Shown here in pieces: positions 10,590-23,249 of a DNA stretch of 64,000 nucleotides. The DNA comes from Trema orientale (lineage: Eukaryota; Streptophyta; Magnoliopsida; Rosales; Cannabaceae): the NCBI GenBank assembly GCA_002914845.1, contig JXTC01000006.1, forward strand, positions 1,577,066-1,641,065. Reading direction: 5' to 3'. Positions within the stretch are counted from its first letter, which is position 1, and every line of letters starts with the position of its first letter. Under the pieces are notes generated by a model. It was not told where the DNA came from, made no database searches, and was given only the letters and a program-made list of their open reading frames with translations. The position numbers were made by a program, and so were the translations under genes.

Positions 10590-12180
10590 TGTGCTAGACC
10601 TTTCGGATTGCTCAATACATGAACACGAGGATTGATTACTAAGTCTAAGCTAAGTATTAAAATTAGTCAATTCTAACTTTATCCAAATAACAAAAATATA
10701 GATTTTAAAGAAATAAAACTAAGGAAACTAAACTATCATGCGAATGAATAAAAGATAAATCAATAAGAAAAATGTCTAAGTTTACTAATTCCACAATCAT
10801 TCTCTTGTCATGCTATTTCATAATTTCTCTCTTAAATTAATTAATCCACTAGAGTTGTTAACTGAGAATTCGAATGTATTTATAAACTCCTTTCCAATAT
10901 ATAAGTGAAAATACCTAGATAAGCTAATATGTTACCCCTAACATAAATTGACTATGTTTATTAAGTTTAGTAATTCTCAAAGAGGTTGCATAAGTCACAT
11001 AGTTATATTCATATCCTATGCAGACTTACCCCAAACTAGGTAATCTTATGTTTTTTTACCTAAGTCCAAATTCGTAATCCTCTTTCCAAGCTCGTAGAAA
11101 TTTTACTCAACAATCTATTTGGTAATCAATTAAATAGAAGCAATAAATATAAGGTAAAACAAATAACTCAACAATAGATTTGATTAATGAAAGAGAAGAG
11201 AAATAAACAAACACAAGATACTAGGTTAGTTCACATAGTAAAACTAGACAAAGAAATATTTAGTTCATAATACAAATTAAGAACAATAGCATTTTAATAC
11301 TATAGAATCAAGAAATACAAATATCAAAGAGAAAAGAGTTTTAGAATTCCCCCTCTTTTAAAAACTTGAAGGTATTCAAAGAGGTTGTCAATCTCCTCCT
11401 TCAAACTTAGTTCTTGCTCTCTTGAATCTTTCCGCAAAGATTTGCTCTCAATAATATCACTCTCTAAATATGTAAAATACAAAGAAAAACTCATAAGAAA
11501 ATAAAGAGAAAAAGCTAAGAACAAACTATGATGCTGATGTTGATGAGGAAATCAAGAATTAGAGTAGGTTACAGCATGTCTTCATCTTCTTCTTTCTCTT
11601 CTTCCTTTTCTTCCTCTCACTCCATGGCTGCCACTGTCTCTTTCTTTCTATCCCAACATGCCTCTTTTAACCCTAAAGATAGGGTTTTAAAGAGGTGGCT
11701 CTTGCAAACTTAAGGCAGGCCGAATCTGGGCCCTTAGATCGTCAAAAAGTTTATCTCAGCCGTGAATTATTAACTTAGGACGCAGGGAGTGGCGCTGAGA
11801 TGCTACTTTTAGCCCCGTAGCACTAAAACTTCCCAAAAGTTGGCGTCGTGGCGCCACTTTTCTGCTGGTTTGGTGTCACAGCTTCTTGGATGCGATATTT
11901 CTTCGTTTTAGCTTTGATTTTCCTCATTTTTATTGCGTTACGACTATATCGCATTCAACTTCGATCCCAATAGTTTGAAAAACATATTTTTGAGGCACAA
12001 ATTCACCTTAATTCATATCAAATACCCTTATTTTATTCTTCTATATACACAAATACACAAAACATTAAAACAACAAGAAAAGCACTTGAAACAACTTAAT
12101 ATAAACAAGAACATAGCAAAACTTAAGGCACATTATCATAAGAATACTCAATGCTATAAGATGAGCTAAATCCTGCCAAA
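10590..12180. repeat. Ty3/gypsy-type LTR-like sequence (probable solo or truncated LTR)
   Basis: The composition and layout follow the Athila-type LTR at 24415-26008: a Lys/Asn-coding-like AT-rich start, blocks such as TTATATTCATATCCTATGCAGACT, then CTCTTTCCAAGCTC, then a TCTTC/TCTCC-rich segment (about 11570-11640), then a GC-richer segment and an A-rich end. Overall identity to the other LTRs is low and neither border nor a target duplication could be placed. Confidence 0.4.
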
Positions 12181-13875
12181 AATATAAGGAGTAAATTCAA
12201 CAGAATATGACATTACTCCCCATTGATTGTTGTCTTAACATTAAGACAACATCTTACTTTTCTCATGAGATGAGAAACTTATTGATATCAAAATGATCTT
12301 TTTTTTTCTCAGCTGGCTTTCATGACTCCGCTTTAGTCAACTCCCCTTTACTATGAGCATCGTAAGTAAGAGAAGAAAAGAAATAAAATAGAGTGGCCAG
12401 AGCAAGAGGTGCTTGAATCATTTGAATTGGGGGAATGGTTTCAATTGATGAAATCGGCTAGCTTTATAGTGCAATTGAAGAATACATGGCTTGGACCTTC
12501 TAAAATTTCATCAAAGTCGGTGATGGAATGAAATTCTTCTTCATCGAGGTTAAAGAAGACAATAACTTTTCTTTGCCAATGGCTAGAGTATCACTCTTTT
12601 TTCCACTTTGGGTATTCACTAATTTTTAGAACAATTGTAATACTAAAAAGGAAACTTCGAACAAACAATGGTTAAAGCAGAGATAATTCAAGAGGAAATT
12701 GTGAGTGTAATAAAATGAGTAAAATTAGATATTTAAATCAATACGAGATCATTCAGTTTCTCTAATTTGAAATAGAAAACTAAATCAATTTGGAGGCAAA
12801 ATGAAATCAGAAAACTCTAGTGATTGAAAATCTTGGTAACACAGTTTATTCCATATTGTAACGTTGTCTAAACATTTATCTGATTTTTAGAGATGATATC
12901 AGCAGCAGTTATCTAAACATTTATCTGATTGTTTTAAAAAATATAAGTCCAGTTTATTCCATGTTGTAACATTGAATGTACAGTCTCAGTCAAAATATTA
13001 TATATAGTAATCCTATAAATAAAAAGAAATTGATGAATTTATTCCAATTATAAAATATTTTAACATACACAATTCTTATCATTTTCAACAATCACAATTT
13101 CTAAAAGATTCTTCAGATTGATTGAGCATCTAAGATTGAGAAATAACTGATGTAACAAAAATAATTGATCTCACATAAAATAGAGCAATTCGAATTGCTT
13201 TTTGCTACTGCATAAATAAGTGATGTTGTAACATTGACAACGACTAAGGCAATAATTTTTCTATGACCCAATAGCTTTCACACTATCATTAAGGTAGCCA
13301 TTTTCTCATGGTAGATCATCCTCTACTGTATTTGTGATACATAGACTTAGATTACTCATAGATGGCATTCACACATTGGTGTATATAGCTCTTTCTGATC
13401 ATGATGTCACACTTGTCAGTCATATAACAGTCAAGGATTCTCATTCTTTCTTTAGAATTATCTAGAAATACTTGCATGATAAAAATAACAAGAACTGTAT
13501 AAACATAATTTATAATAAAACAAATTCATCGTTTTCTTAACATCTTTTGGATTTTTACAAATAATATTTTTAATTTTGATTGGCTAATATTACAACATTA
13601 GTTTATATGGAATAAATTCCTAGAGCATATTAATCAAATCTATATTAAACATGACTTAAACAAGAAAGAATTATTAAGATTAATTTTACTGCAAAGTAAA
13701 CATTAATCATAAATAATTATAATTCAATCTCTGTAAAATTAAACAATTATTCAATCACGAGACAACTATATATTCTGTAAAACATGTTTAATAAAGCCGG
13801 GTCAAATATTCCAGTCGATGTATGCAATAGTGATATTGCGACATCTAAAATGACAACAAATTTTGCCTTTTTAGT
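12181..13875 (-). repeat. Copia-type LTR in minus orientation, diverged
   Basis: The reverse complement of about 13560-13875 aligns well with 15773-16030: both carry GGCAAAATTTGTTGTCATTT, GGCTTTATTAAAC, ATAATTGTTTAATTTTA and TTAATCTTAATAATT. Further in, similarity fades but the TGTTACAACAT motif recurs near 12965, 13214 and 13587. Inner regions hold a hairpin at 12228-12251 (TGTTGTCTTAA on both strands, 2-base loop). No polypurine tract is visible at its start. It looks like a solo or truncated LTR. Confidence 0.6.
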
Positions 13876-15654
13876 TCATAATTCATGCTATAGGAATACG
13901 GTAAAATATCATTACCGTATTCTAGAAGCTTCCTATTAAAGAAAGGTAAAAGGAACGTAAAAAGACTAAAATAAAAATAAGGGAGATTCTACAATATGGT
14001 ATGCTTTTTGAGTTTATTGATGTGGTTTACAAATGTTTTGTCATTGGCTATTTTCAATCTTAGGCCCATAAATTCAAAGAGTTAAATTGGTTAATGACAC
14101 ACACGATTGTAGCTACTTCTTGAGTTATCTTCTACCCTGGTCAGAGTCAGGCCTTATAAAAGAACTTCAAAAGAAAAAGAAAAAAGGAGACAACAAAAGA
14201 GAAAGGAAAGGAGAAGACGCTGGGGCTAGGCATTGGATCAAAGTACTCAAGCTCTTTGTTTTTCAAAAGCTCTTTGTTTCCTTCTTTGAAAAAATACATT
14301 AAAAAAAACTGCAAAAACATCTCTTCCTCACAATACCCACTCTGTAAAAGTATTAAAATTAGAGGCACATTCTTAAGAAAATTGATTTATGGTCGCTTTC
14401 AGAAATTCGTATGAAGGAAACAAAGATGAATTTGTTTGTGGTTGATTTTTAGAAAGCTATAATTTTTAATTAATATTAGATATGTGTTATCTCATCGGGA
14501 ACTTCTTTTTCTTCCTCTTCGTCTTTTTCCTTCTTAGCTAGAAAACATAAATTCTATATAACATCAAAGACCCTGATCTCAAGCTTGAAGAAAATGTTTT
14601 CATTAAAAAAAAAGGTCCAACCTCCATCCTTATATATATTTATGGGATACTCCTCGATACTCTAACTCCTAAATCTATATTACTTGTGACCGTGTGCACT
14701 TGCATGGGAGTATATGAATTTATAGTTGCACATTTCAACTAATACCTGTTATAGGTATGGGTCGGGTTCGAGATAAATATACCTATACCTTTATCCGACC
14801 CGATTATATATTAATAGGTATTTTTACAAATATAATATTTATATGTGCATATGTAGACTTACTTAAATTCACTAAAGCCTATTCCTTAAATGAAGCTCAA
14901 CTGAAGCCCATTTTCTATATTTTACACTTACCTGCTAAGCTCACCTATGATTGAATTAATCCTGCAACACATATCACATATCACCTATGATTGAATTTAA
15001 AAAAAAAAAAAAAACCGTAGAGCTTCAACTATGCACCTCCAAGTCCTCCTCCATTTTAAGCCACCACTCGCAGCTCTGTAACTCCAGGTCTCCAGTTTCA
15101 ATCTTTAGTGCCAAGATCTTCAATCTTCAAGTACTGCTATTCTCTGATTCAAGCTCCAAATCTACGAATCAAATTTCTTTCATGAATTTGTTGGAAGTTT
15201 TGCTATTATATGATTTTACTATGATTTATTTGTTTGTTTGTTTTAAAAAAAAAAAAATCTTTTTAACAATTTTTGTGTATATATTGTCCATTTTGTAGCT
15301 TTCTTATTCTATATAGTATGTTCTCTCAACTTTTTTTTTCTTTGAAATAATGTTCCTCAACTTTCTTATATATGTAACTTTCGCAATAATTTTTTTTTTA
15401 AGAAGGGTGACGAGTACGGGTATACTCGCAGATACCCATTCCCCTTAATGAGGGCACCCGAACCTACCCCGCCAAAATAAACGGACAAATGGGGTAGGTA
15501 TGGGTGGGGATTTTACCTGCGAGTATGGGACCGGGATAGCCACACCTGTCCCAAACCCGTCCTGTTGCTATTCCTAGTGATGATCTATTATATGTATGGA
15601 ATTTGGTTTTCATATGATATATTTTGTCATATTATAACTACTGTAGGTTTGATA
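13876..15654. other. Spacer between two inverted LTRs; hairpin and GC-rich patches
   Basis: A perfect 11-bp hairpin GAATACGGTAA / TTACCGTATTC lies at 13894-13904 and 13912-13922. A pair of compositionally odd patches at about 14752-14800 (TATGGGTCGGGTTCG) and 15405-15570 (GAGTACGGGTATACTCGC, TGGGACCGGGATAG) resembles the subterminal GC-rich repeats of hAT elements. No gene is supported. Confidence 0.4.
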
Positions 15655-17024
15655 TTGCATTTATTCCCTCAAGTCTTTGACAAAAAAGGGGGAGTATGCA
15701 AAATTCTTGGTCAAACACTATATTATTTTGGCATGTACAAATATTTTTCCTAAAAATGCCAAAAGGGGAGATTGAAGAGGCAAAATTTGTTGTCATTTTA
15801 GATGTTACAACATCACTGTTACAGATTTCCACTAGAATATTTCACCTGGCTTTATTAAACGTGTTTGACAGAATATATAGCTGTCGTGTGACTGAATAAT
15901 TGTTTAATTTTATAGAGATTTGATTAGAATTATTTATGATTAGTATTTGTCTTAGAGAAAAATTAATCTTAATAATTTTTTCTTGTTTAAGTCGTGTTTA
16001 ATATAGATTTGATTGATGTGTAATTGAGTCAATCAATTACAAATTAGTCTAACTAGATTCTAATCTTATTATGTGTATATTTGGACTTTATTTCACCTAA
16101 TCTTTTTGACAACTCATATGAAACATTTATGAAAACAATCTTGTTATACGAAAAAGTGATAGTTTAATTTTTAAAAGAAAATCAAGATTGTCGTTCTTTT
16201 TATATTCTAAGCTAATTCTAGATGTGTTTGAACGGTTTTATTATGTTGATATGCTAATCAATTTATGAGAAATCAGATTTGTTATTGCAGGAAACAAATC
16301 AACAACTTTCCCAGAATATTATAACGTGACTATTTTAGATATGGTCAATGTTGTAACATCGCTGGACAGAATAAGCATTTAATATTAGATCAGTCTTGAT
16401 TACGATTTTATTATCTTTGACTGATTATTTTGTCTTCCAATCAACATTCATTGTGATTGACAGTTGTCTTGTTGGTTGCTGAATATTGGAAGACCTCAAA
16501 CACTATAAATAGGAGTCTAGGATAGAGTCCTACGTGTGCCTTGTATGTTTGTGATTGCCATTAGTGCAATAGTTTGTAAAAACTATCAATACTTAATATT
16601 AATAGACTAGGAAGGATTTCTAGTCTTGAGAGTATCTCGGGAGATGTATGAGACATCTTCAAGAGAAGGCAGATTCTGAGAAATCTAAAAAGAGTTCAGT
16701 GAGAAAGAATCACATCAAGTTGAGGGGAGCTCACTGGATAGATTAGTGAAGGAGTACTTGCATATTACAACATTTAAAAGATGGAGTCTTTTAAATTTGA
16801 TTAGTGCTTGTATTCATGTTGATCTTTACTAATAAGTTTATTTCTCTGGACGTGGCTCCATTGACGTAGACTATCGGGACATAGTTGAACTAAGTAAAAA
16901 TATTATGTCTATTTTTACTTTTCGTTGTTACAACATCTATATTACAAAGTTCTGCATAACCTCCTTACATAATTAATTAGGCAATGAATTATATTCAGTA
17001 AGAATACAAGAAAAAGTCCTAACA
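15655..17024 (+). mobile_element. 3' end of a copia (SIRE/Maximus-like) element: 3' leader, PPT and LTR
   Basis: The stretch CAAAAAAGGGGGAGTATGC followed by TTTTGGCATGTACAA and CCAAAAGGGGAGATT is the typical 3' untranslated region and polypurine tract (15759-15772) of this copia lineage. The LTR begins TGAAGAGG at 15773 and probably ends CCTAACA at 17024, about 1.25 kb. A TATA-like CACTATAAATAGG at 16500-16512 sits where the LTR promoter is expected. The coding region upstream is missing. Assignment to the SIRE group is inference from the PPT context. Confidence 0.6.
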
Positions 17025-18039
17025 TGAACCATTTGATTTACATCAAAGAAGCAACCAAGCCTCATGGAAGTCTTCATAGACTTGAGTGTAGCTAAGATTT
17101 CCTATTGGAGTGAGAATTATTTTTGCCTTGACCAAAAATCACGGCAAACTCTCACGATCTTCCTCAATCACAATCTTGATCTCCATATTCTCACTGGCTA
17201 GAGAATGCAAAGCATCTCAACACCCCTCCATCAAAGTTCATAGGAGAACAATAAATAAAAAAAAATTGGGAATACATAATACCCTCAAATTCTCTTATCT
17301 CCAAATTATATAGGTTATTTTTTTTTTAATTCTGAATTGTTGAGGAGGATCTCCTCTGTTTCAATCGATGAATCACATGGGATAAAGTAAATGAAAAATT
17401 AAGATAGGAAAATAAAAGAAAATACTGAGGAAAAATGTTTTGAATACATAAATTACAAGTTTAGGTCTTAATGTTGGAGATCTCTTGAAGATTCAAAGGG
17501 GAAAAAAAAAACTAGGACTCATTCTAGGAGAGGAAAAATTTGGGCATCTGGGCTTGGAAATTATAAGAGACCCAAGAGAAAAAAATAGAAAAAAGGAAAA
17601 AAAAAAAAAAGATATGTAGTTTTAAATGTAAAAAACAAAAGTATGTTTTGCGTTTTTTTTTTTCAACTTTCCCTTCGATATCAATGCACAAGTTCAACAT
17701 TTTTTTTCGGTGTACTCATCATCCTTTTTTCTTTTTCTTTCCAATTTGACATCAATGCAAGAATTTGAGATTCCACAATGAATGTTTCATTTTTCCTATT
17801 TTTTCAGTTAGCTTTAAAGGATAAAAAACAACCATGATAGAGAAGAATAATTGAATATGGTCTGTTAAGCAAAACAAGGAACAGAACCTAGCTTCAAACC
17901 AGCTCATATATGGATAGCTTATATATGTATACATACATAGAAGTTTGATGGAAAAGAGAAAGAGATGAGTGATCTATAATTGCAAAGATTCCAAGTCTTT
18001 AGACAAAGGGGTAAACAAAAGAACTGAAAAAAAATTAAA
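17025..18039. other. Intergenic, nothing recognised
   Basis: AT-rich with several homopolymer runs. The open frames at 17110 and 17752 carry no recognisable domain. Confidence 0.45.
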
Positions 18040-19130
18040 ATGACTAATCATGATGGCACAGCACGACGTGACACATCATGGCTAAAGCACAGTACGACAC
18101 ATTAAATCATGGGTCATGCCAGGCATGGCACGATCATGTGGGTCATGTCGGGCCAATGAATTAGACATGATGGGTTAAGCATGGTATGGTACACATACAA
18201 GTATGGTACAACATGGTCCACTGGTACGACACAGCATGGCATGCTAGCAAGATAGGCACGGCACATTAGCACGTTAAACATATATATTATTATCCTTTTT
18301 TTTCCTTTATACATATCTTCTTAATTTTTCTTTTCCTATTTTAATAAGCATCTCAAGTGGAAATATTAAGTAGGTCATTAAAGATTAGAAGAATGATACA
18401 TCCAAGACAAGGAAAAATGAGGGAAAAAAAAGAATGCAAAGAACATACCACACAATATTGGAAGAAGATTTTGTAAACTTAGTCAAACAACTACAAGAAA
18501 AATGAATTTAAGATTAAATAAGTGCAATGCAACTCTAGTTAAGAAAAATTTTTATATTAAATTAACATTTATTTATATAAACTCGAATTATTTGGAAAAC
18601 AAATTGATAAAAGGGACACTAAAACTAATAAAATTTACTAATTAGATGTAATGCAGCAAATATAGGTCGGATCAAACTAGTGGGGCCGAGGTAGTGAAGG
18701 GCTAGCCCGACCTTGTGGCCAATTTATTTTTTCTTAAAAAAAAATTGTCGTTTTTTGTAATCATTATTAAAAAAATAATATTTTTACGAAATAGTACCGA
18801 GCTGGGCCAGCCCAGCCTGGCCCGATTTTGACCCAACCCGGTATTTAGTCATTGGGCTATAGGGTCGGCTCGACCCTCCTTTTTTGACTGAATTTCCATT
18901 TTGGCCCGAACGGGCCGGGCCGAGCGTCCCATATTTACAGCACCGACTAGATGGGCCAATTTCAGCCCAGAAAGACTATCACATCCAAGCATAGGCTAGC
19001 GGGCTGTGTCAGACTAGTGATTTTATACGGCCACCACAGCATGGCACAACTAAAAGATGGGCATGTTATAGAAGAACGTTTGTGCCTAATTTAAATAGGA
19101 CGTGCTGGCAAGGTACATTTGACACCTCTA
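18040..19130. mobile_element. hAT-like transposon debris
   Basis: Two clusters of short GC-rich motifs flank an AT-rich centre. Around 18055-18270 GGCACGRCAC, CATGGCA and GGGTCATG recur. Around 18680-18960 and 19030-19120 there are GGGCCGG, CCCGACC and CATGGCACAAC. The right edge reads, on the minus strand, TTAGAGGTGTCAAATGTACC, which resembles hAT termini that begin TAGGGGTGTCAAA. The matching left terminus was not found, and no transposase frame survives. Confidence 0.4.
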
Positions 19131-19330
19131 ATACCAATGTAGGTGCAGCACATGTTTAATATCAATTCGATGGGCCAGCAACTAATCACAATTAATCATA
19201 ACAAATAGAATGATTAACAATGGAGATTACTTGATTTTATTTATTTATTTTTTGCCATTCTGAAATCTAAACAAAACATATTGTCAAATCTATTCTTTTT
19301 GTATTGAGTCTCTCTCCCACCGAGTAAAAG
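19131..19330. other. Short non-coding spacer
   Basis: Nothing recognised. Confidence 0.4.
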
Positions 19331-19690
19331 TATTCTCTACGCTCAAAATATACTAACAGCTATCGCAATATAGATTAAGGTATCGATCCCACATAGAAGT
19401 TAAATCAACAAATAAAAATGTGACGAAAAGTAAAAGGAAAACCTGTATATAAAATAAATAACTCATTAACTAAGAAGAAAAATTAAATAATTATAAAGCA
19501 ATAAAATAAATGAAAATACCAATATGAGAAAAACAAAGCTTCAAGATTCACTTAATTGTTTGTTTTACTGTTACCAATTTTGATTCACATTCACTATTTA
19601 TTATATGTTTTACATTTCAAATACATAACCAGAAAATATAGTATTTAAGAAAAAATATTAATCAAAAGTATATGATATAAAAAATTCTTC
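19331..19690. repeat. LTR-like fragment adjoining the Athila remnant
   Basis: AGGTATCGATCCCACATAGAAG and the following AAAT-rich sequence resemble the first part of plant gypsy LTRs, and compare with ATATCGTTCGCACAGAG in the 24415-26008 LTR. It may be what remains of the element's 3' LTR, or of another element that cut the coding region off. Borders are unclear. Confidence 0.35.
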
Positions 19691-19699
19691 CAATTAAGT

Positions 19700-21269
19700 C
19701 AAAGGGCAAATTCCAATCAGGTGACCGCATGCTAGGGGCAGTGGTGAGTTTGGCAATAAGTGCTTTGAATGCTTCATCACAATCTAGAGTCCAGTTGAGC
19801 TCAACTTCTTTGGCCTAGAGGTTACACAATGGTCAATGTATAATAGAAAATTTCTGTATAAACCTCCTATGAAAACCAATGTGTCTGAGAAAAATTCGAA
19901 CATCTCTTACAGATTTAGGTTTAGGTAAATTAGAGATTAACTCGATTTTAGCCTTGTCAATCTCTATTGCTCTTTTAGAAACAATGTGCCCTAAAACAAT
20001 CCCAAAAGACACTATAAAATGACATTTTTCCCAATCGAGCACAAGACCTTTTTTATGACACCTACTCAAAATAGCTTTCAAGTTAAGTAGACATGAGTCA
20101 AAAGAATCACCAAAAGAAGTCAAATCATCCTTAAATACTTCCATGTATTTCTTAACCATATCAGAACAAATACTAAGCATACAACGCTGGAAAGTAGTTA
20201 GTGCATTACATAAACCAAATGGCATCCTACGAAAAGTATAAGTACCAAATGGGCATATAAATGTGGTCTTTTCCTGATTCTCTATAGCTATCTCTATTTG
20301 ATAATAACTTGAATACCCATTAAGAAAGTAGTAAAAAGGATGACCAACTACATGTTCTAAAATTGGGTCAAAAAAAAAGGCAATGGGAAATGATCTTTTC
20401 GAGTGGCAGAATTTAACTTTCTATAATCTATACACATATGTCACCCTATTAGTACCCTAATTGAAATGAGAATCCCATTTTCATTCTCAACTATAGTTAC
20501 TTTAGGCTTCTTAGGAACTACTTGCGCTAGACTTACCCATTTACTATCAGATATAGGATAGATTATACATGCATCTAACAGTTTTAGGACTTCGTTCTTA
20601 ACTACTTCTTCCATTGTAGGATTAAATATTCTTCGGGAGTTTCTACGGGGGTGAGCCCCTTCTTGATGGATTCTATGGGAATAAATTAATGGGGAAATAC
20701 CTTTAATATCAGTTGTAGTCCAACCTAGTGTAGATTTATGTTCTTGTAACAAATTTATCAATTTTTTCTTTTATTCAACACTAAGTTCAGAAGAAATAAT
20801 GACAGGAAAGGTATCATCTGAACCCAAGAATTCGTATTTCAAACCTTCAGGTGACTGGATTGTTTAATCTTCAATGTCTCCAAGGCAGATGGTTTTGGCT
20901 TTTCTCTTTCATGTGGCAACTCCTTGAAGCATGGTTAAAGCAAAAGTTTATTATCAAAACAACAAAGACATTAAACATATCAATAGGATAATGCAAAAGT
21001 TTAGAATTAAGAGTTTTGGAGAAGGTATTCTAAAGATTCAGAATTATTATGCAAGTTTACTTCCTCCGGATGAGTATATCTCTCAAGTAGGAATGATAGC
21101 ACTCGTCTTCATCTTGTGGTTGTTTTCCAATGTGAAAAATGTTTACCTCCAAAGTCATATTCCCGAATGACAACTCCATTAAAACATTTCTACAATTGAT
21201 AAGAGCATTTGTTATATCAAGGAAAGAACTTCCTAAGATCATCGGGATCTTTGACTCTCTATCAACCAC
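19700..21269 (-). pseudogene. Decayed Athila protease and reverse transcriptase
   Basis: The 21269-21057 piece holds an aspartic-protease-type end (IPMILGSSFLDITNALINCR). The 20761-20441 piece is the RT finger region with AQVVPKKPKVTIVENENG. The 20225-19833 piece is the RT palm with MPFGLCNALTTFQRCM, and the catalytic box reads FKDD where FMDD is usual. The thumb continues to about 19700 (CNLLAKEVE, then DWNLPF). Several stops and frame changes lie between. Confidence 0.82.
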
Positions 21270-22149
21270 AGATTGAGTATCCAGGACTAGAAAATCAATG
21301 GGATAGTAGAATTTATCAATTTAAAGCATAACAACTTCTACTATCCTTCATGGTCTTCATATGGAATGGTCTTCTAGCTGCAGTACTACAGATATGGGCT
21401 CAGTTTCTCCAAGGCATAATCATAAGTATACAGAACATGGCATAAGATTTACACTTGCCCCTAGGTCTAGAAGAGTTTGGCTGCACTCGTGTGTCCTTAT
21501 ATGGCAAGTGATTATGGAAAAACTTGGATCCTTGTCTTTCGGCAGTATTTTCTGCTCAATCACCGCACTTACCTACTCGGTCAAGAATGTCATTTTCTTG
21601 ATATTGTGTTGTTTTTTAATGGTGTATAGATCTTTGATCACCTTAGCATATGATAGTACTTACTTGATCACATGTAACAAAGGCAAATTAATTTTATCTC
21701 ACTTATGGTTTTCGAGGATCTTGCCTTGATTTTTCCCGTCTTGAGAGCTTAAGGAAAAGGCACTTTAGCCAGAAGTTTCTTTTCAGCTTCCTACTACTCG
21801 GAATGGTAGTGTTGCTTGTCAAGGCATTCGATAAAGTTGGACTATCTAAAGTTTCACTACTTCGAGTAGTGATGGCATTAATCTCTTTAATATTCTATGT
21901 ATCAGTGGCCGTGGTTTATGCCAGGTGCTACCTCTTTGGGTTGGATTGAGTTTGGAAAGAAAATCTCCCACGCTTTTGTGTAGTAAGAGCATTGGTTAGC
22001 TTAGTTATCTGACTCTTAATTTCTTTATTTTCCCCACCACCTGTATGAGTACAGACAGAAATTTTCGGTTAGTTTTCTTTTGTGCTATCATAAATGCATG
22101 AAGTACTTCCTCTAGAGGATTCCTATTTGGTTGTGCATTATATTAAGAT

Positions 22150-23204
22150 GATGAGTAATTCCCTAGGTGATGGTGCCTCAGTGTTCCAATTATTGTTAGA
22201 TGATGCAGGCTGGTTTTGATCAGACCTCCAGCTAAAGTTGGGATGATTTCTTTAGCCGGGGTTGTATGTGTCAGAGTAAGGTGAGAAAGGCTTTCTAAAT
22301 ATTCCTAAGGCATTACATTATTCTTCATAAAGCCTTCTCATCTCACTGTAGGTTGGGTAATCCTGAGCTAAGTGTTCCACTCTTCCACAGACAAAACATG
22401 TAGCTTGAGATTCTACCCTAACAATCGTACAAGTGACTTTACTATCTTTACTTTTCAAGGCCTCTAATTCCCTAGTCACAGCTTCTAGTGGGGCTTTAAG
22501 GCTATCTTCTTCCCTAAGATGGTAGATTTCGGTTGGTCGTGATCCATTAGTACTATCACTAGTACTAGGTCCAGTCTATGTATGGGCTTTCTCAGCTAAC
22601 TCATTCAGGTAGTCTATAGTTTCATCTGGGTCCTTCTATAGGAACTCTCCATTACACATTATCTCTATGAATTGGCATTCCCTAATGGTTAATCCCTCAT
22701 AGAAATAGCTAACAAATTGCCAATTTTCATACCTGTGATGTGGACACATGTTCAAACCTCCTTAAGCTTGGTATAAAATTTTTCTATCCTTTTGAGAAAA
22801 GGTTAAGATCTGTGGCTTAAGGTTGTTGGTCTCATAGTGCGAGAAGTATTTGTTAAAGAAACTTTCAACCATCTCTATCCATATACCTATGGATCTTGGT
22901 CTCAAAAATTATAGCTAACTCTTTGCTTTGTTCTTCAAGGAATATGGGAAAAAATTTAACCTAAATGAGTCTACTGCATTGGTTTGGCTATGGAAAGTGG
23001 CCCCTATCTCTCAAATTTCCTAATATGCAAATATAGGTTTTTACTATCTAGACCATGGAAGGTGGATAGAAGTTGGATCATGCCAGGTTTAAAATCCAAT
23101 TGCAGTGTATTAGGTGAAAAAATGATGCATAATAGTGTGAGTCTGCGAGTTGGATGACGATAATCCTTTAAAGGCCTTGGAGCATTGTTCTCAATTTGAT
23201 TCAT
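22150..23204 (-). pseudogene. Second Athila-type gag module
   Basis: The piece at 23204-23004 reads LDFKPGMIQLLSTFHGLDSKN, a conserved capsid motif of this lineage. It is followed after many stops by a zinc knuckle near 22400 reading CFVCGRVEHLAQDY, where the last cysteine has become tyrosine. A PFSPYSDTYNPG and NHPNFSWR block follows near 22260. This is a full gag layout separate from the one at 23250-24263. Confidence 0.72.
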
Positions 23205-23249
23205 GGCAGCTCGTAAAGCCCTTGGTTGTTGGTGTTATTCCAAGAAAAA

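Noticed and set aside
12390..12620. Possible coding remnant (frame with KFFFIEVKEDNNFSLPMA)
   Set aside because: The frame is short, with stops on both sides, and no family could be named with confidence.
17110..17313. Possible gene fragment around the CACGGCAAACTCTCACGATC stretch
   Set aside because: Frames on both strands were read by eye and broke quickly, with no family motif.
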